Positions 43,032-51,117 of a stretch of 55,956 bases of DNA are shown piece by piece (within the stretch, counting starts at the first letter, position 1; the number at the start of each line of letters is the position of its first letter). This DNA comes from Oscillospiraceae bacterium (GTDB lineage Bacteria > Bacillota > Clostridia > Oscillospirales > Ruminococcaceae). Where the stretch lies: positions 1 to 55,956 of the forward strand of contig JAFUAD010000056.1 of NCBI GenBank assembly GCA_017460835.1. The letters run 5' to 3'. Made by a program: the position numbers and the translations under genes. A model generated the notes under the pieces. The model had not been told where the DNA came from and did no database searches. It was given only the letters and a program-made list of their open reading frames with translations.

Positions 43032-43149
43032 AACCGTAAAAGAAAGCCCATGTGCATCAGACAGGAGCGTGAAACCGGTGTAAAACCGCAGTGAACCGAA
43101 CACTCAACCGCGATCATACCATAATACAATAAACAGGAGGTAATCCCCC

Positions 43150-44739
43150 TTGCTGACATTACAGGAAGAAATCCGGCGCCGGCGCACCTTTGCGATCATC
43201 TCGCACCCGGACGCCGGCAAAACCACCCTGACCGAAAAGCTGCTGCTCTACGGCGGCGCCATCTCGATGGCAGGCGCGGTCAAGGGCAAGAAAAATGCGC
43301 GCCATGCCGTCTCAGACTGGATGGAAATTGAGAAGCAGCGCGGCATTTCCGTCACATCATCCGTCATGCAGTTTGAATATAACGGCTGCTGCATCAACAT
43401 CCTCGATACCCCGGGACACCAGGACTTCTCAGAGGACACCTACCGCACGCTCATGGCCGCCGACGCTGCCATCATGGTCATCGACGCATCAAAGGGCGTC
43501 GAGAACCAGACCCGCAAGCTGTTCAAGGTCTGCGTCATGCGGCATATCCCGATCTTCACCTTCATCAACAAAATGGACCGCGAGGCGCGGAATCCGTTTG
43601 ATCTGCTCGATCAGATCGAAACAGAGCTCGGCATCAAGACCTATGCGGTCAACTGGCCGATCGGCTGCGGAAAGGACTTCCGCGGCGTATTCGATCTCGA
43701 AACGCGGCACATCCTCTCCTTCGAGGGCGACAGCGGCGCACATGCGGTCTCCAAGACCGAGGTGCAGCCGGATGACCCGGCGCTCGCTGAGCTGATCGGC
43801 AAGGACAACCATGCACAGCTTGCCGAGGACATCGAGCTGCTCGACGGCGCCTCCGAGGACTTCGATCCGGAGGCGATTCAGAAGGGTGAGCTCTCTCCGG
43901 TATTTTTCGGCTCGGCACTGACCAATTTCGGCGTAGAGCCGTTCCTGAAGCGCTTTCTGGAGCTGACGCCGCCCCCGCTCGCCCGCATCGCAGACGGCGA
44001 AACCGTCTCCCCGTTCGACGAGGGCTTCTCGGCGTTCGTGTTCAAGATTCAGGCGAATATGAACAAGGCGCACCGCGACCGCGTGACATTCCTGCGCATC
44101 TGCTCGGGAAAATTCACCCGGGACATGGAGGTCTACCATGTGCAGGGCGACAAGAAAATGCGCCTCTCGCAGCCGCAGATGATGATGGCGGAGAACCGCG
44201 AGATCATCGACGAGGCCTATGCCGGCGATATCATCGGCGTGTTCGACCCGGGGCTGTTTGCGATCGGCGACACGATCTGCGCGCCGGGCATGAAGCTGCG
44301 CTTTGAGGGCATCCCGACCTTTGCGCCGGAGCATTTCGCCCGCGTGCGCCACAAGGATACGATGAAGCGCAAGCAGTTCGTCAAGGGCGTCATGCAGATC
44401 GCGCAGGAGGGCGCAATCCAGATCTTCCGCGAGCCGGGAACCGGTATGGAGGAGGTCATCGTCGGCGTGGTCGGCGTATTGCAGTTTGAGGTGTTCGAGC
44501 ACCGGATGCGCACGGAGTACAATGTCGAGATCATCCGCGAGCCGCTGAGCTACCAGTATATCCGCTGGATCTCCGGCATTCCGACCGAGACCAAGCCGCA
44601 GCTCATCATCAGCGAGGACACCAAGCTCGTGCAGGATTTCCGCGACCGGTATCTGCTGCTGTTCACGAGCGAGTGGAATATCCGCTGGGCACTGGAAAAG
44701 AACGAGGGTCTGGAGCTGGAGGATTTCAGCCGGAACTGA
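43150..44739 (+). CDS. prfC: peptide chain release factor 3
   Basis: A 529-residue translational GTPase, the standard RF3 length, which removes RF1/RF2 from the ribosome after termination. G1 is SHPDAGKTT, G2 lies in QRGISVTSSVM, G3 is DTPGHQD and G4 is FINKMDRE, as in RF3. The start is TTG at 43150: CAGGAGG ends 9 bases before it, and no ATG lies nearby in frame. It has its own promoter and a terminator at 44746. Confidence 0.96.
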   Translation: MLTLQEEIRRRRTFAIISHPDAGKTTLTEKLLLYGGAISMAGAVKGKKNARHAVSDWMEIEKQRGISVTSSVMQFEYNGCCINILDTPGHQDFSEDTYRTLMAADAAIMVIDASKGVENQTRKLFKVCVMRHIPIFTFINKMDREARNPFDLLDQIETELGIKTYAVNWPIGCGKDFRGVFDLETRHILSFEGDSGAHAVSKTEVQPDDPALAELIGKDNHAQLAEDIELLDGASEDFDPEAIQKGELSPVFFGSALTNFGVEPFLKRFLELTPPPLARIADGETVSPFDEGFSAFVFKIQANMNKAHRDRVTFLRICSGKFTRDMEVYHVQGDKKMRLSQPQMMMAENREIIDEAYAGDIIGVFDPGLFAIGDTICAPGMKLRFEGIPTFAPEHFARVRHKDTMKRKQFVKGVMQIAQEGAIQIFREPGTGMEEVIVGVVGVLQFEVFEHRMRTEYNVEIIREPLSYQYIRWISGIPTETKPQLIISEDTKLVQDFRDRYLLLFTSEWNIRWALEKNEGLELEDFSRN

Positions 44740-44745
44740 TACACC

Positions 44746-44786
44746 GGGAAGCATGCTGTCCGTCTGAGGCAGTGTGCTTCCCTTTT
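44746..44786 (+). terminator. prfC terminator
   Basis: GGGAAGCATGCTG pairs with CAGTGTGCTTCCC (two internal mismatches), followed by TTTTC, 7 bases past the stop. Confidence 0.85.
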
Positions 44787-44792
44787 CAGGCT

Positions 44793-44831
44793 GTTCCCGC
44801 TGTCCCGCATACCGCGGGCATACGGGAGAAC
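44793..44831. promoter_or_regulatory. palindrome upstream of response regulator
   Basis: GTTCCCG...CGGGAGAAC outer arms (imperfect) and CCCGC-ATACC-GCGGG inner arms, 35 bases before the GTG start. It could be an operator or an RNA hairpin; no clear promoter was found in this short gap. Confidence 0.45.
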
Positions 44832-44865
44832 GCCGCCGTGACACAACGAAAGCGAGGCGATAACC

Positions 44866-45540
44866 GTGCCGAAGATTCTGCTGATCGAGGACGACAAGCA
44901 GCTTGCGAAAAACCTGACGCGCTTCCTCACCGACGAGGGCTATGCCGTGACCCATGCCGAGGGGCAGAGAGACGGGCTCGCGGCATTTTCTGCATCGCGC
45001 TTTGACTGCGTGCTGCTCGATCTCTCGCTCGCCGACGGAAACGGATTTGCCGTCTGCTCGGCGATCCGCGCCGAATCGGATACACCGGTCATCTTCCTGA
45101 CCGCCTCCGCGGACGAGGCCTGCACGGTCGCGGGCTTCGAGGTCGGTGCGGATGACTACATCGGCAAGCCCTTCCGCACCAGAGAGCTGATCGCCAGAAT
45201 CAAGAACGCCATGCGGAAGCATCCGCAGAGCGCCGCACAGATCACCTGTCAGGAGCTCTGCATCGACACGGCAAAGGGAACCGTTGCCAAAAACGGCACC
45301 GAGCTCTTTCTCTCCGCGCTCGAATACCGGCTTCTGCTGATTTTCCTGACGAACAAGAACCAGCTTCTCTCCCGCGACCGGCTGATCGACGAGCTCTGGT
45401 CGATCTCCGGCGAATTTGTCTCGGATAATACGCTGAATGTCTACATCAAGCGCCTGCGCGAGAAGATCGAGGACGACCCGCAGAATCCCCGCATCCTGAA
45501 AACCGTGCGCGGGCTCGGGTATAAGGCGGTGGATGCGTGA
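44866..45540 (+). CDS. OmpR-family response regulator
   Basis: A 224-residue regulator. The receiver domain has the acidic pair ED (8-10), phosphoacceptor D52 in VLLDLSLADGNG, and the conserved Lys in GADDYIGKPF. The C-terminal winged helix ends with SDNTLNVYIKRLREKIED and TVRGLGYKAV. The GTG 44866 start follows GAGGCGAT. Its stop overlaps the histidine kinase start. The target genes are not evident; the pair stands alone, without an adjacent transporter. Confidence 0.95.
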   Translation: MPKILLIEDDKQLAKNLTRFLTDEGYAVTHAEGQRDGLAAFSASRFDCVLLDLSLADGNGFAVCSAIRAESDTPVIFLTASADEACTVAGFEVGADDYIGKPFRTRELIARIKNAMRKHPQSAAQITCQELCIDTAKGTVAKNGTELFLSALEYRLLLIFLTNKNQLLSRDRLIDELWSISGEFVSDNTLNVYIKRLREKIEDDPQNPRILKTVRGLGYKAVDA

Positions 45541-46547
45541 TGCTCCGCGGCAGGGATATTCAGATCACGCGGGTCATACAGTTGATCTTCGCGGCAGCCG
45601 GGACGCTTGCCTGTCTGGTGTTCTGCGGCATTATCCCCGCGGTGATACTGGCTGTGACGGCCGCTGCAATTCTGATCACCGGCGCAGTATTTCAGCACCT
45701 CCGGCAGAAGAAAATCGCGGAAATGTGCGAAAATATCAGTCAGGTTCTGCGCGGCGCAGAGCAGTTCCGCATCCCGGAATACGACGAGGGCGAGCTGAGC
45801 ATCCTCAGCACCGAAATCCAGAAGCTGACCCTGAAGCTGCGCGAGCAGAATCAGCAGCTTTCGGATGAAAAGCTGCATCTGAAGGAGTCGCTTGAGGATA
45901 TCTCGCACCAGCTCCGCACGCCGCTGACCTCCGTCATGCTGCTGCTGGAGCGGATGCACCGCCCGCCCGATGACCGCGCACAGTATACCGAAAACCTCCG
46001 CGAGCTCTTTGCGCTGACCGCAAGGATGCAGTGGCTGATCGAGACGCTGCTCGGGCTCTCGCGCATGGAGACGGGCGCGGTGCGGTTCCGGCAGGAGACG
46101 GTTCTTTGCCGGGATGTGATCCGCAGCGCGCTGGAGCCGATCGCCGTGGCGATCGAGCTCAAGGGGATCGAGGTCAGAACCGAGATCAGCGGGGAGCCCG
46201 CCTTCTGCGGAGATGCGCAGTATTGCGCCGAGGCGATCGGCAATCTGCTGAAAAACTGCATGGAGCATACGCCGCCGGGCGGGACGATCCGGATCGCTTC
46301 GGAGCAGAATACGCTCTATGCCGGCATTGTCATCACCGATTCCGGCAGCGGCATCGCGCAGGAGGATCTGCCGCATCTGTTCGACCGGTTCTTCCGCGGC
46401 TCGGAATTCGCAAAGAACGGCTACGGCATCGGGCTGGCCTTCGCAAAGCGCGTCATTACGGGGATGAACGGCAGCATTCAGGTTCGGAATGCCCGGCCGC
46501 AGGGCGCCCTCTTTGACCTCCGCTTCTACCGGCTTCCTGATAAATAG
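45540..46547 (+). CDS. sensor histidine kinase
   Basis: A 335-residue membrane kinase. Two TM helices (about 10-50) with almost no extracytoplasmic loop suggest sensing within the membrane, as in BceS-like kinases. H123 in EDISHQLRTPLTSV is the phosphorylation site; the N-box GNLLKNCMEH, DSGSGI and GYGIGLAFAK of the ATPase domain are intact. ATG 45540 overlaps the regulator stop (TGATG); GTG 45537 is an alternative. It should phosphorylate the regulator encoded just upstream. Confidence 0.94.
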   Translation: MLRGRDIQITRVIQLIFAAAGTLACLVFCGIIPAVILAVTAAAILITGAVFQHLRQKKIAEMCENISQVLRGAEQFRIPEYDEGELSILSTEIQKLTLKLREQNQQLSDEKLHLKESLEDISHQLRTPLTSVMLLLERMHRPPDDRAQYTENLRELFALTARMQWLIETLLGLSRMETGAVRFRQETVLCRDVIRSALEPIAVAIELKGIEVRTEISGEPAFCGDAQYCAEAIGNLLKNCMEHTPPGGTIRIASEQNTLYAGIVITDSGSGIAQEDLPHLFDRFFRGSEFAKNGYGIGLAFAKRVITGMNGSIQVRNARPQGALFDLRFYRLPDK

Positions 46548-46605
46548 AGGTGCGGCGGGGAGTGTTTGTTGGGGGAATTTTCGCATCCATAATCGGAGCT
46601 CTCTT

Positions 46606-46818
46606 TGAAGTTTTTGGTCGAGCTTTTTTCAAAAAGCTCGCGGGTCGAGGGCAGAGCCCTCGTCGCCCGTCGCAACGGGCGAAACTCCCCTAGCGTGCAG
46701 AGAGCTCGGCGGGCTTGGGAACCCCATGTTTGCCGAAGGCAAACTGCGCAGTTTCGCTTTGCGAAACATGGGCGATAGAGGTCCCCATTCCAAAATAGCA
46801 TCCGCGCAGCGGATACTT
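46606..46818 (-). repeat. dispersed hairpin-rich repeat, copy B
   Basis: The reverse complement of the unit at 4804-5015. Read on the minus strand it has the same order of hairpins. CGCCCGTTGCGACGGGCG replaces CGCGCTCTGCGGAGCGCG, CGAGGGCTCTGCCCTCG replaces CCAGAGGCTCTGCCTCTGG, and GAGCTTTTTGAAAAAAGCTC replaces AGCCTTTGAAAAGGCT; pairing is kept each time. The joining sequences (AAACTGCGCAGTTTGC, CCCGCCGAGCTCT, GCACGCTAGGGGAGTTTCG) are nearly invariant. It fills most of the 46548-46964 gap. Confidence 0.8.
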
Positions 46819-46873
46819 TATCCCTGTAATCATAAAATCCCCGATATGCCACACCGAGAGGTGCAGAGGGCAG

Positions 46874-46902
46874 TTGCTTTTTTCGGCAAAACGTGGTATA
46901 AT
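46874..46902 (+). promoter_or_regulatory. promoter of CobW-type GTPase operon
   Basis: TTGCTT (46874-46879), 17 bp, TATAAT (46897-46902). A small palindrome GCACG-GGAT-CGTGC at 46910-46923 sits at the predicted start of the transcript. I see no match to the Firmicutes Zur box. Confidence 0.72.
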
Positions 46903-46964
46903 AGAATTTGCACGGGATCGTGCGAGAATCCTATACAATCCTATACATTGAGAAAGAAGTGTTC

Positions 46965-48164
46965 ATGTTGACCAAAATCACCATTTTCTCCGGCTTTCTC
47001 GGAGCCGGTAAAACGACCCTGATCAAAAAGCTCATTCAGGACGGCTACAAGGGCGAAAAGCTCGTGCTGATCGAAAACGAATTCGGTCAGATCGGCATTG
47101 ACGGCGGCTTCCTCAAGGATGCCGGCATCCAGATCAACGAAATGAACTCCGGCTGCATCTGCTGCTCGCTTGTCGGCGATTTCGGCAAGGCGCTGGTGCA
47201 GGTTCTGGAGGAGTATCAGCCCGACCGCATCCTGATCGAGCCCTCGGGCGTCGGCAAGCTGAGCGACGTCATCAACGCGGTGCGGAACATCCATGCACAC
47301 GATGTCGAGCTCGACGGCTTCACGACCGTGGTCGATGCGAAGAAATGCAAGATGTATCAAAAGAATTTCGGCGAATTCTTCAACAACCAGATCACCTATG
47401 CGAGCTGCCTGATTCTCAGCCACACCGCCGGCCTGACGCAGGAGCAGATCCAGGATGCCGTACAGCGCATCCGGAGCTTCAACCCCTCCGCCCCGATCGT
47501 CACGACCGAATGGGACGAGCTGACCGGCCAGCAGCTCATTGATGCCATGACGCAGAAAAACACGCTCGATGACGCGCTGAAGGAGCTGCTCGACGAAGCA
47601 AATCACCATCATCACCACCATCATCATGATGACGACGATGACGAACATGAGCACGAGCATCACCACCATCACCACGATCATGATGATGACGAGCATGAGC
47701 ATGAGCACGAGCATCACCAACATCACCATGATGACGATGACGAACACGAGCATGAGCATCACCACCATCATCACGATCATGATGATGACGATGACGAGCA
47801 TGAGCATCATCATCACCACGACCACGGCCCCGACTGCACCTGCGGCTGCCATGACCACGATCATGACCACGAGCACCACCATGCCGATGAAATCTTCACG
47901 AGCTGGGGCGTCGAGACGCCGAAAACCTTTACGGCGGACGAGATCACCGCGGCACTCCGCGCGCTGGACAATGAGGCGGAATACGGCATGATTCTCCGCG
48001 CAAAGGGCATTGTCGCGGGCGAGGACGGAAAGTGGATTCACTTTGACTATGTGCCGGGTGTACCGGATGTGCGCTACGGCAGCGCCGAGACAACCGGCAG
48101 ACTGTGCGTCATCGGCTCGGAGCTCCGCGAGGATGCGGTCGCAAAGCTGTTCGGCGTCGCGTAA
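46965..48164 (+). CDS. COG0523/CobW GTPase with giant His-rich metal loop
   Basis: A 399-residue G3E-family GTPase. The P-loop is GFLGAGKTT (10-18), the metal-binding CxCC is CICC (64-67, in NSGCICCSL), and the base-recognition region follows. Residues about 213-305 are almost entirely His, Asp and Glu, a far longer metal-binding loop than usual. The C-terminal CobW domain is intact. Members deliver Zn, Co or other metals to client enzymes; the His-rich loop favours Zn or Ni/Co storage and buffering. The ribosome binding site is weak (AGAAAG). The next gene encodes a second G3E-like protein, so they likely act together. Confidence 0.93.
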   Translation: MLTKITIFSGFLGAGKTTLIKKLIQDGYKGEKLVLIENEFGQIGIDGGFLKDAGIQINEMNSGCICCSLVGDFGKALVQVLEEYQPDRILIEPSGVGKLSDVINAVRNIHAHDVELDGFTTVVDAKKCKMYQKNFGEFFNNQITYASCLILSHTAGLTQEQIQDAVQRIRSFNPSAPIVTTEWDELTGQQLIDAMTQKNTLDDALKELLDEANHHHHHHHHDDDDDEHEHEHHHHHHDHDDDEHEHEHEHHQHHHDDDDEHEHEHHHHHHDHDDDDDEHEHHHHHDHGPDCTCGCHDHDHDHEHHHADEIFTSWGVETPKTFTADEITAALRALDNEAEYGMILRAKGIVAGEDGKWIHFDYVPGVPDVRYGSAETTGRLCVIGSELREDAVAKLFGVA

Positions 48165-48176
48165 GGAGGCAGAGCT

Positions 48177-49130
48177 ATGCCAAATCAGGACGATTTTATT
48201 CCCGTTTACCTGTTCACCGGCTTTCTGGAGGCAGGCAAAACGAAATTTGTGCAGGATGCGCTGGAGGACGAGCGCTTCCAGAACGGTGAGCGCACGCTGC
48301 TGCTGATCTGCGAGGAGGGCGAGAACGAGTACGATCTCAGCCGCCTCCCGCAGGATACCGTTTTTCCGCATGTCATCGAGGAAAAAGAGGAGCTGAATCC
48401 CGAAAACCTCGCCAATCTGCTGAAGCAGTACAACGCAGAGCGGGTCGTCATGGAATACAACGGCATGTGGCTGATCACCGATCTGTTCAATGCCCTGCCG
48501 GACGACTGGGCGGTGTATCAGGCGGTGTTTATCGCGGATGCCTCGACCTTCATGCAGTACAATACCAATATGCGCAGCCTTGTGGTCGATAAGATCAACG
48601 CCTGCGAAATGGTGTTCTTCAACCGCTTCACCGATGACATGACCGTCAAGGAGTTCCACCAGATCATCCGCGGTGTCAGCAGAAGAACCGATATTTACTA
48701 TGAATATCCGGACGGCAAGACGATGTTCGATGACATCGAGGACCCGCTGCCGTTCGATGTGAATGCCGCACAGATCAAGATCGAGGACCGCGATTATGCG
48801 CTCTGGTTCCGCGATCTGATGGAGAAGCCGGAGCAGTACGACGGCAAGGTCATGACCTTTAAGTGCATGGCCGTCCGGCAGCTCAATTTCCCGAAGAATA
48901 TGGTCGCGGTCGGCAGGCATATCATGACCTGCTGCGTCGAGGATATCCAGTTCTGCTGGCTCGGCGCGTTCTACAATCAGAAGTTCACGCCGCGCAAGGG
49001 GCAGTGGTACACCGTGACCGGAAAGATCGAGCTGAAGCGCAACCGCGACGGCTCCCCCGCCCCGATTTTACAGCTCTCGGATGTGCAGGACGCCGAGGCG
49101 CCCGCTCAGGAGGTCGCGACATTCTATTAA
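48177..49130 (+). CDS. G3E-like GTPase fused to TIGR03943/DUF1980-like domain
   Basis: A 317-residue protein. The N-terminus has a P-loop, GFLEAGKT (15-22), and a CobW-like GTPase fold to about residue 185, but the CxCC metal motif is missing. The C-terminal 120 residues (YDGKVMTFKCMAVRQLNF, MTCCVEDIQFCWLGAF, KGQWYTVTGKIELK) resemble the OB-like domain of TIGR03943/DUF1980 proteins, whose B. subtilis members (YcgQ) are under zinc control. A fusion of the two would tie them in one protein. AAGGAGG precedes ATG 48177, 13 bases after the CobW stop. Confidence 0.78.
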   Translation: MPNQDDFIPVYLFTGFLEAGKTKFVQDALEDERFQNGERTLLLICEEGENEYDLSRLPQDTVFPHVIEEKEELNPENLANLLKQYNAERVVMEYNGMWLITDLFNALPDDWAVYQAVFIADASTFMQYNTNMRSLVVDKINACEMVFFNRFTDDMTVKEFHQIIRGVSRRTDIYYEYPDGKTMFDDIEDPLPFDVNAAQIKIEDRDYALWFRDLMEKPEQYDGKVMTFKCMAVRQLNFPKNMVAVGRHIMTCCVEDIQFCWLGAFYNQKFTPRKGQWYTVTGKIELKRNRDGSPAPILQLSDVQDAEAPAQEVATFY

Positions 49131-49149
49131 CCGCAAGAAAGGAGCCGCT

Positions 49150-49725
49150 GTGACAGTACCGGAACTGCCGTGTGAGATCACGGTCATCCGCAGCAGGCGG
49201 AAAACTCTCGCTGCCGAGATCCGGCGGGACGGAGCCCTGATTGTCCGGGCGCCGCTGCGTCTGCCGGAAGCGGAGATCCGGCGCTTTCTTCATGAGAAAT
49301 CCGCATGGATCCGTTCCCATCTCGCAAAACAGCAGGCTCTGCGCGAGCAGCTCGCTCAGATGCCCGCCTTTACGCAGGAGGAGCTTGCAGCGCTCCGGCA
49401 GCAGGCACAGCATACCATTCCGGCGCGCGTTTCGTATTATGCCGCAAGGCTCGGCGTCACATACGGCAGAATCACGCTCCGGTTCCAGAAAACCCGCTGG
49501 GGGAGCTGCTCCGCCGCCGGCAATCTCAATTTCAACTGTCTGCTCATGCTCGCGCCGCCCCGGGTGCTCGACAGCGTGGTCGTGCATGAGCTCTGCCACC
49601 GCATTCACCCGGATCATTCAAGGGCATTCTATGCCGAGATTCGCCGCGTATTCCCGGACTATGCGCAGTGTCACGGCTGGCTCCGGCAGAACGGCGCCCG
49701 GCTCATCGGCAGACTCCCGGACTGA
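49150..49725 (+). CDS. YgjP-like M48 family metallopeptidase
   Basis: A 191-residue protein of the DUF45/YgjP group. The zinc motif is HELCH (H146, E147, H150) in VVVHELCHRIHPDHSRAFY, and the preceding TRWGSCSAAGNLNFN is the family signature. It is probably a cytoplasmic zinc protease. The start is GTG 49150 behind AAAGGAG. It follows the G3E-like gene by 20 bases, so all three metal-linked genes share a transcript, ended at 49766. Confidence 0.93.
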   Translation: MTVPELPCEITVIRSRRKTLAAEIRRDGALIVRAPLRLPEAEIRRFLHEKSAWIRSHLAKQQALREQLAQMPAFTQEELAALRQQAQHTIPARVSYYAARLGVTYGRITLRFQKTRWGSCSAAGNLNFNCLLMLAPPRVLDSVVVHELCHRIHPDHSRAFYAEIRRVFPDYAQCHGWLRQNGARLIGRLPD

Positions 49726-49728
49726 CAA

Positions 49729-49766
49729 ACGACCCGTATCCCGACTGCGGATACGGGTCGTTCTTT
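49729..49766 (+). terminator. terminator of CobW-YgjP operon
   Basis: CGACCCGTATCC-CGACTGC-GGATACGGGTCG perfect 12-bp stem followed by TTCTTTG. Confidence 0.9.
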
Positions 49767-49840
49767 GCCCTTAGCAGTAACAAATACACTAAAATATCGG
49801 TTTTCAAACTGTGAAAGCCGACAAAGAGCCGGATGCCGTA

Positions 49841-49869
49841 TTGACATCTTTTGGAAGATATGGTATAAT
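49841..49869 (+). promoter_or_regulatory. promoter of zinc-ribbon/TerY-like gene block
   Basis: TTGACA (49841-49846), 17 bp, TATAAT (49864-49869); full consensus. No other strong promoter or terminator is seen from here to the window end. Confidence 0.9.
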
Positions 49870-49953
49870 GTTTTATGCATAGTATATTGTGGCAAATTAT
49901 GCGTATTTCCGATTCGCCGCAATACAAATACACCAGAAACCGAGGTAAGTAAA

Positions 49954-51075
49954 ATGGGCATTTACGGCATCTGCGCAAACTGCGGTGCAGACCTTGAGGA
50001 GAGTGCGCGCTTCTGTGTCATCTGCGGCACGCCGGTCTCCGCTCCGGCACCGGCACCCGCTCCCGCACCGATTCCCTTCCCGGCCGTCACGCCGGTATCC
50101 GCACCGGCTCCGGCTCCCGCACCCGCAGCGATTCCCTTCCCGGCTGTCACACCTGTGCCGGCTCCGGCGCCCGTACCGATCGCGCCGCCCGCACCGGCTC
50201 CTCTGCCGACCGTCGCGCCGTCCTTCTGCACGAGCTGCGGCGCAAAGCTGATGGAGGGCACTGCCTTCTGCGTGAGCTGCGGCGCGAGGGTTCAGAATGT
50301 TCCCGATCCTGCGTCGGCGCCTCTGCCGGCATCCGGCGGATTCTACGGCACACCCGCGCCTGCTCCGGCACCGGACGGGTTCTACGGCACGCCTGCTCCC
50401 GCATCAGACGGATTCTACGGCACGCCTGCTCCTGCTCCCGCACCGGACGGGTTCTACGGCACGCCTGCGCCCGCTCCCGCATCAGACGGGTTCTACGGGA
50501 CGCCTGCGCCTGCTCCTGCTCCGGCTGCACCCGCACCGGCTCCGGCACCCGGCGGATTCTACGATTCCCCCGCACCGACGGTTCCGGCGGCAGCATCCGG
50601 CGGGTTCTATGATACCCCCGCTGCACCGGTTAGCCCGGCCTCCGATATCCCGGCGGGCTTCTTCTCGGATACCCCCGCGCCGGCAGCACCCGCTGCTCCT
50701 GCGGCTCCGGGCGGCTTCTACGGGGATGCACCCGCGGCGCCTGCGGTTCCGGGCGGATTCTATGATGATACGCCCGCTCCGGCGGTTCCCGGCGGATTCT
50801 ATGACGATGCACCGGCACCGGCTCCCGCTGCGCCCGCTGCATCCGCTCCCGATGATTTTGACGATCTGCCCGCACCGGGCGGATTCTACGGCGCTTCTCC
50901 GGCACCGGCTCCTGCCCCCGCACCCGCTCCCGCGCCGGCTCCGGCACCTGCACCCGCACCGGCACCTGCGGCTCCTGCTCCGGCACCCGCGGCGCCCGCT
51001 CCTGCGGCAGAGGATCCGGATTCCGGACGGCATCAGAGCAGCCTGTTTATTCAGGCGGATGATTTTGATATTTAA
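49954..51075 (+). CDS. double zinc-ribbon, Pro/Ala-rich repeat protein
   Basis: A 373-residue protein. Two CxxC...CxxC zinc ribbons ([19 protein letters not shown] at the start and [19 protein letters not shown] near residue 95) are separated by a Pro/Ala spacer. The rest is low complexity: about ten repeats of a [20 protein letters not shown] unit. No TM or signal peptide is seen, so it is probably cytoplasmic. A flexible scaffold or a kinase substrate is plausible (inference). GAGGTAAGTAAA precedes ATG 49954. It is the first gene of the block that ends with phosphatase and kinase genes. Confidence 0.85.
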   Translation: MGIYGICANCGADLEESARFCVICGTPVSAPAPAPAPAPIPFPAVTPVSAPAPAPAPAAIPFPAVTPVPAPAPVPIAPPAPAPLPTVAPSFCTSCGAKLMEGTAFCVSCGARVQNVPDPASAPLPASGGFYGTPAPAPAPDGFYGTPAPASDGFYGTPAPAPAPDGFYGTPAPAPASDGFYGTPAPAPAPAAPAPAPAPGGFYDSPAPTVPAAASGGFYDTPAAPVSPASDIPAGFFSDTPAPAAPAAPAAPGGFYGDAPAAPAVPGGFYDDTPAPAVPGGFYDDAPAPAPAAPAASAPDDFDDLPAPGGFYGASPAPAPAPAPAPAPAPAPAPAPAPAAPAPAPAAPAPAAEDPDSGRHQSSLFIQADDFDI

Positions 51076-51117
51076 CGATTCTGCGCACCTCAATTTCATA
51101 ATAAAGGCGGCGATATC

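Noticed and set aside
41582-43149. Several 60-110-codon ORFs in the repeat array
   Set aside because: They follow repeat borders, occur on both strands, lack ribosome binding sites and have no protein features.
46830-46964. Zur box upstream of the CobW-type gene
   Set aside because: No sequence resembling the Firmicutes Zur palindrome is present; only a short GCACG/CGTGC palindrome.
46941-48920. 659-codon minus-strand ORF with Val/Met-rich tract opposite the CobW gene
   Set aside because: The Val/Met tract is simply the complement of the His/Asp/Glu codons of the metal loop.
50340-51000. Possible minisatellite or CRISPR-like repeat
   Set aside because: It encodes the in-frame [10 protein letters not shown] protein repeats of the zinc-ribbon protein.
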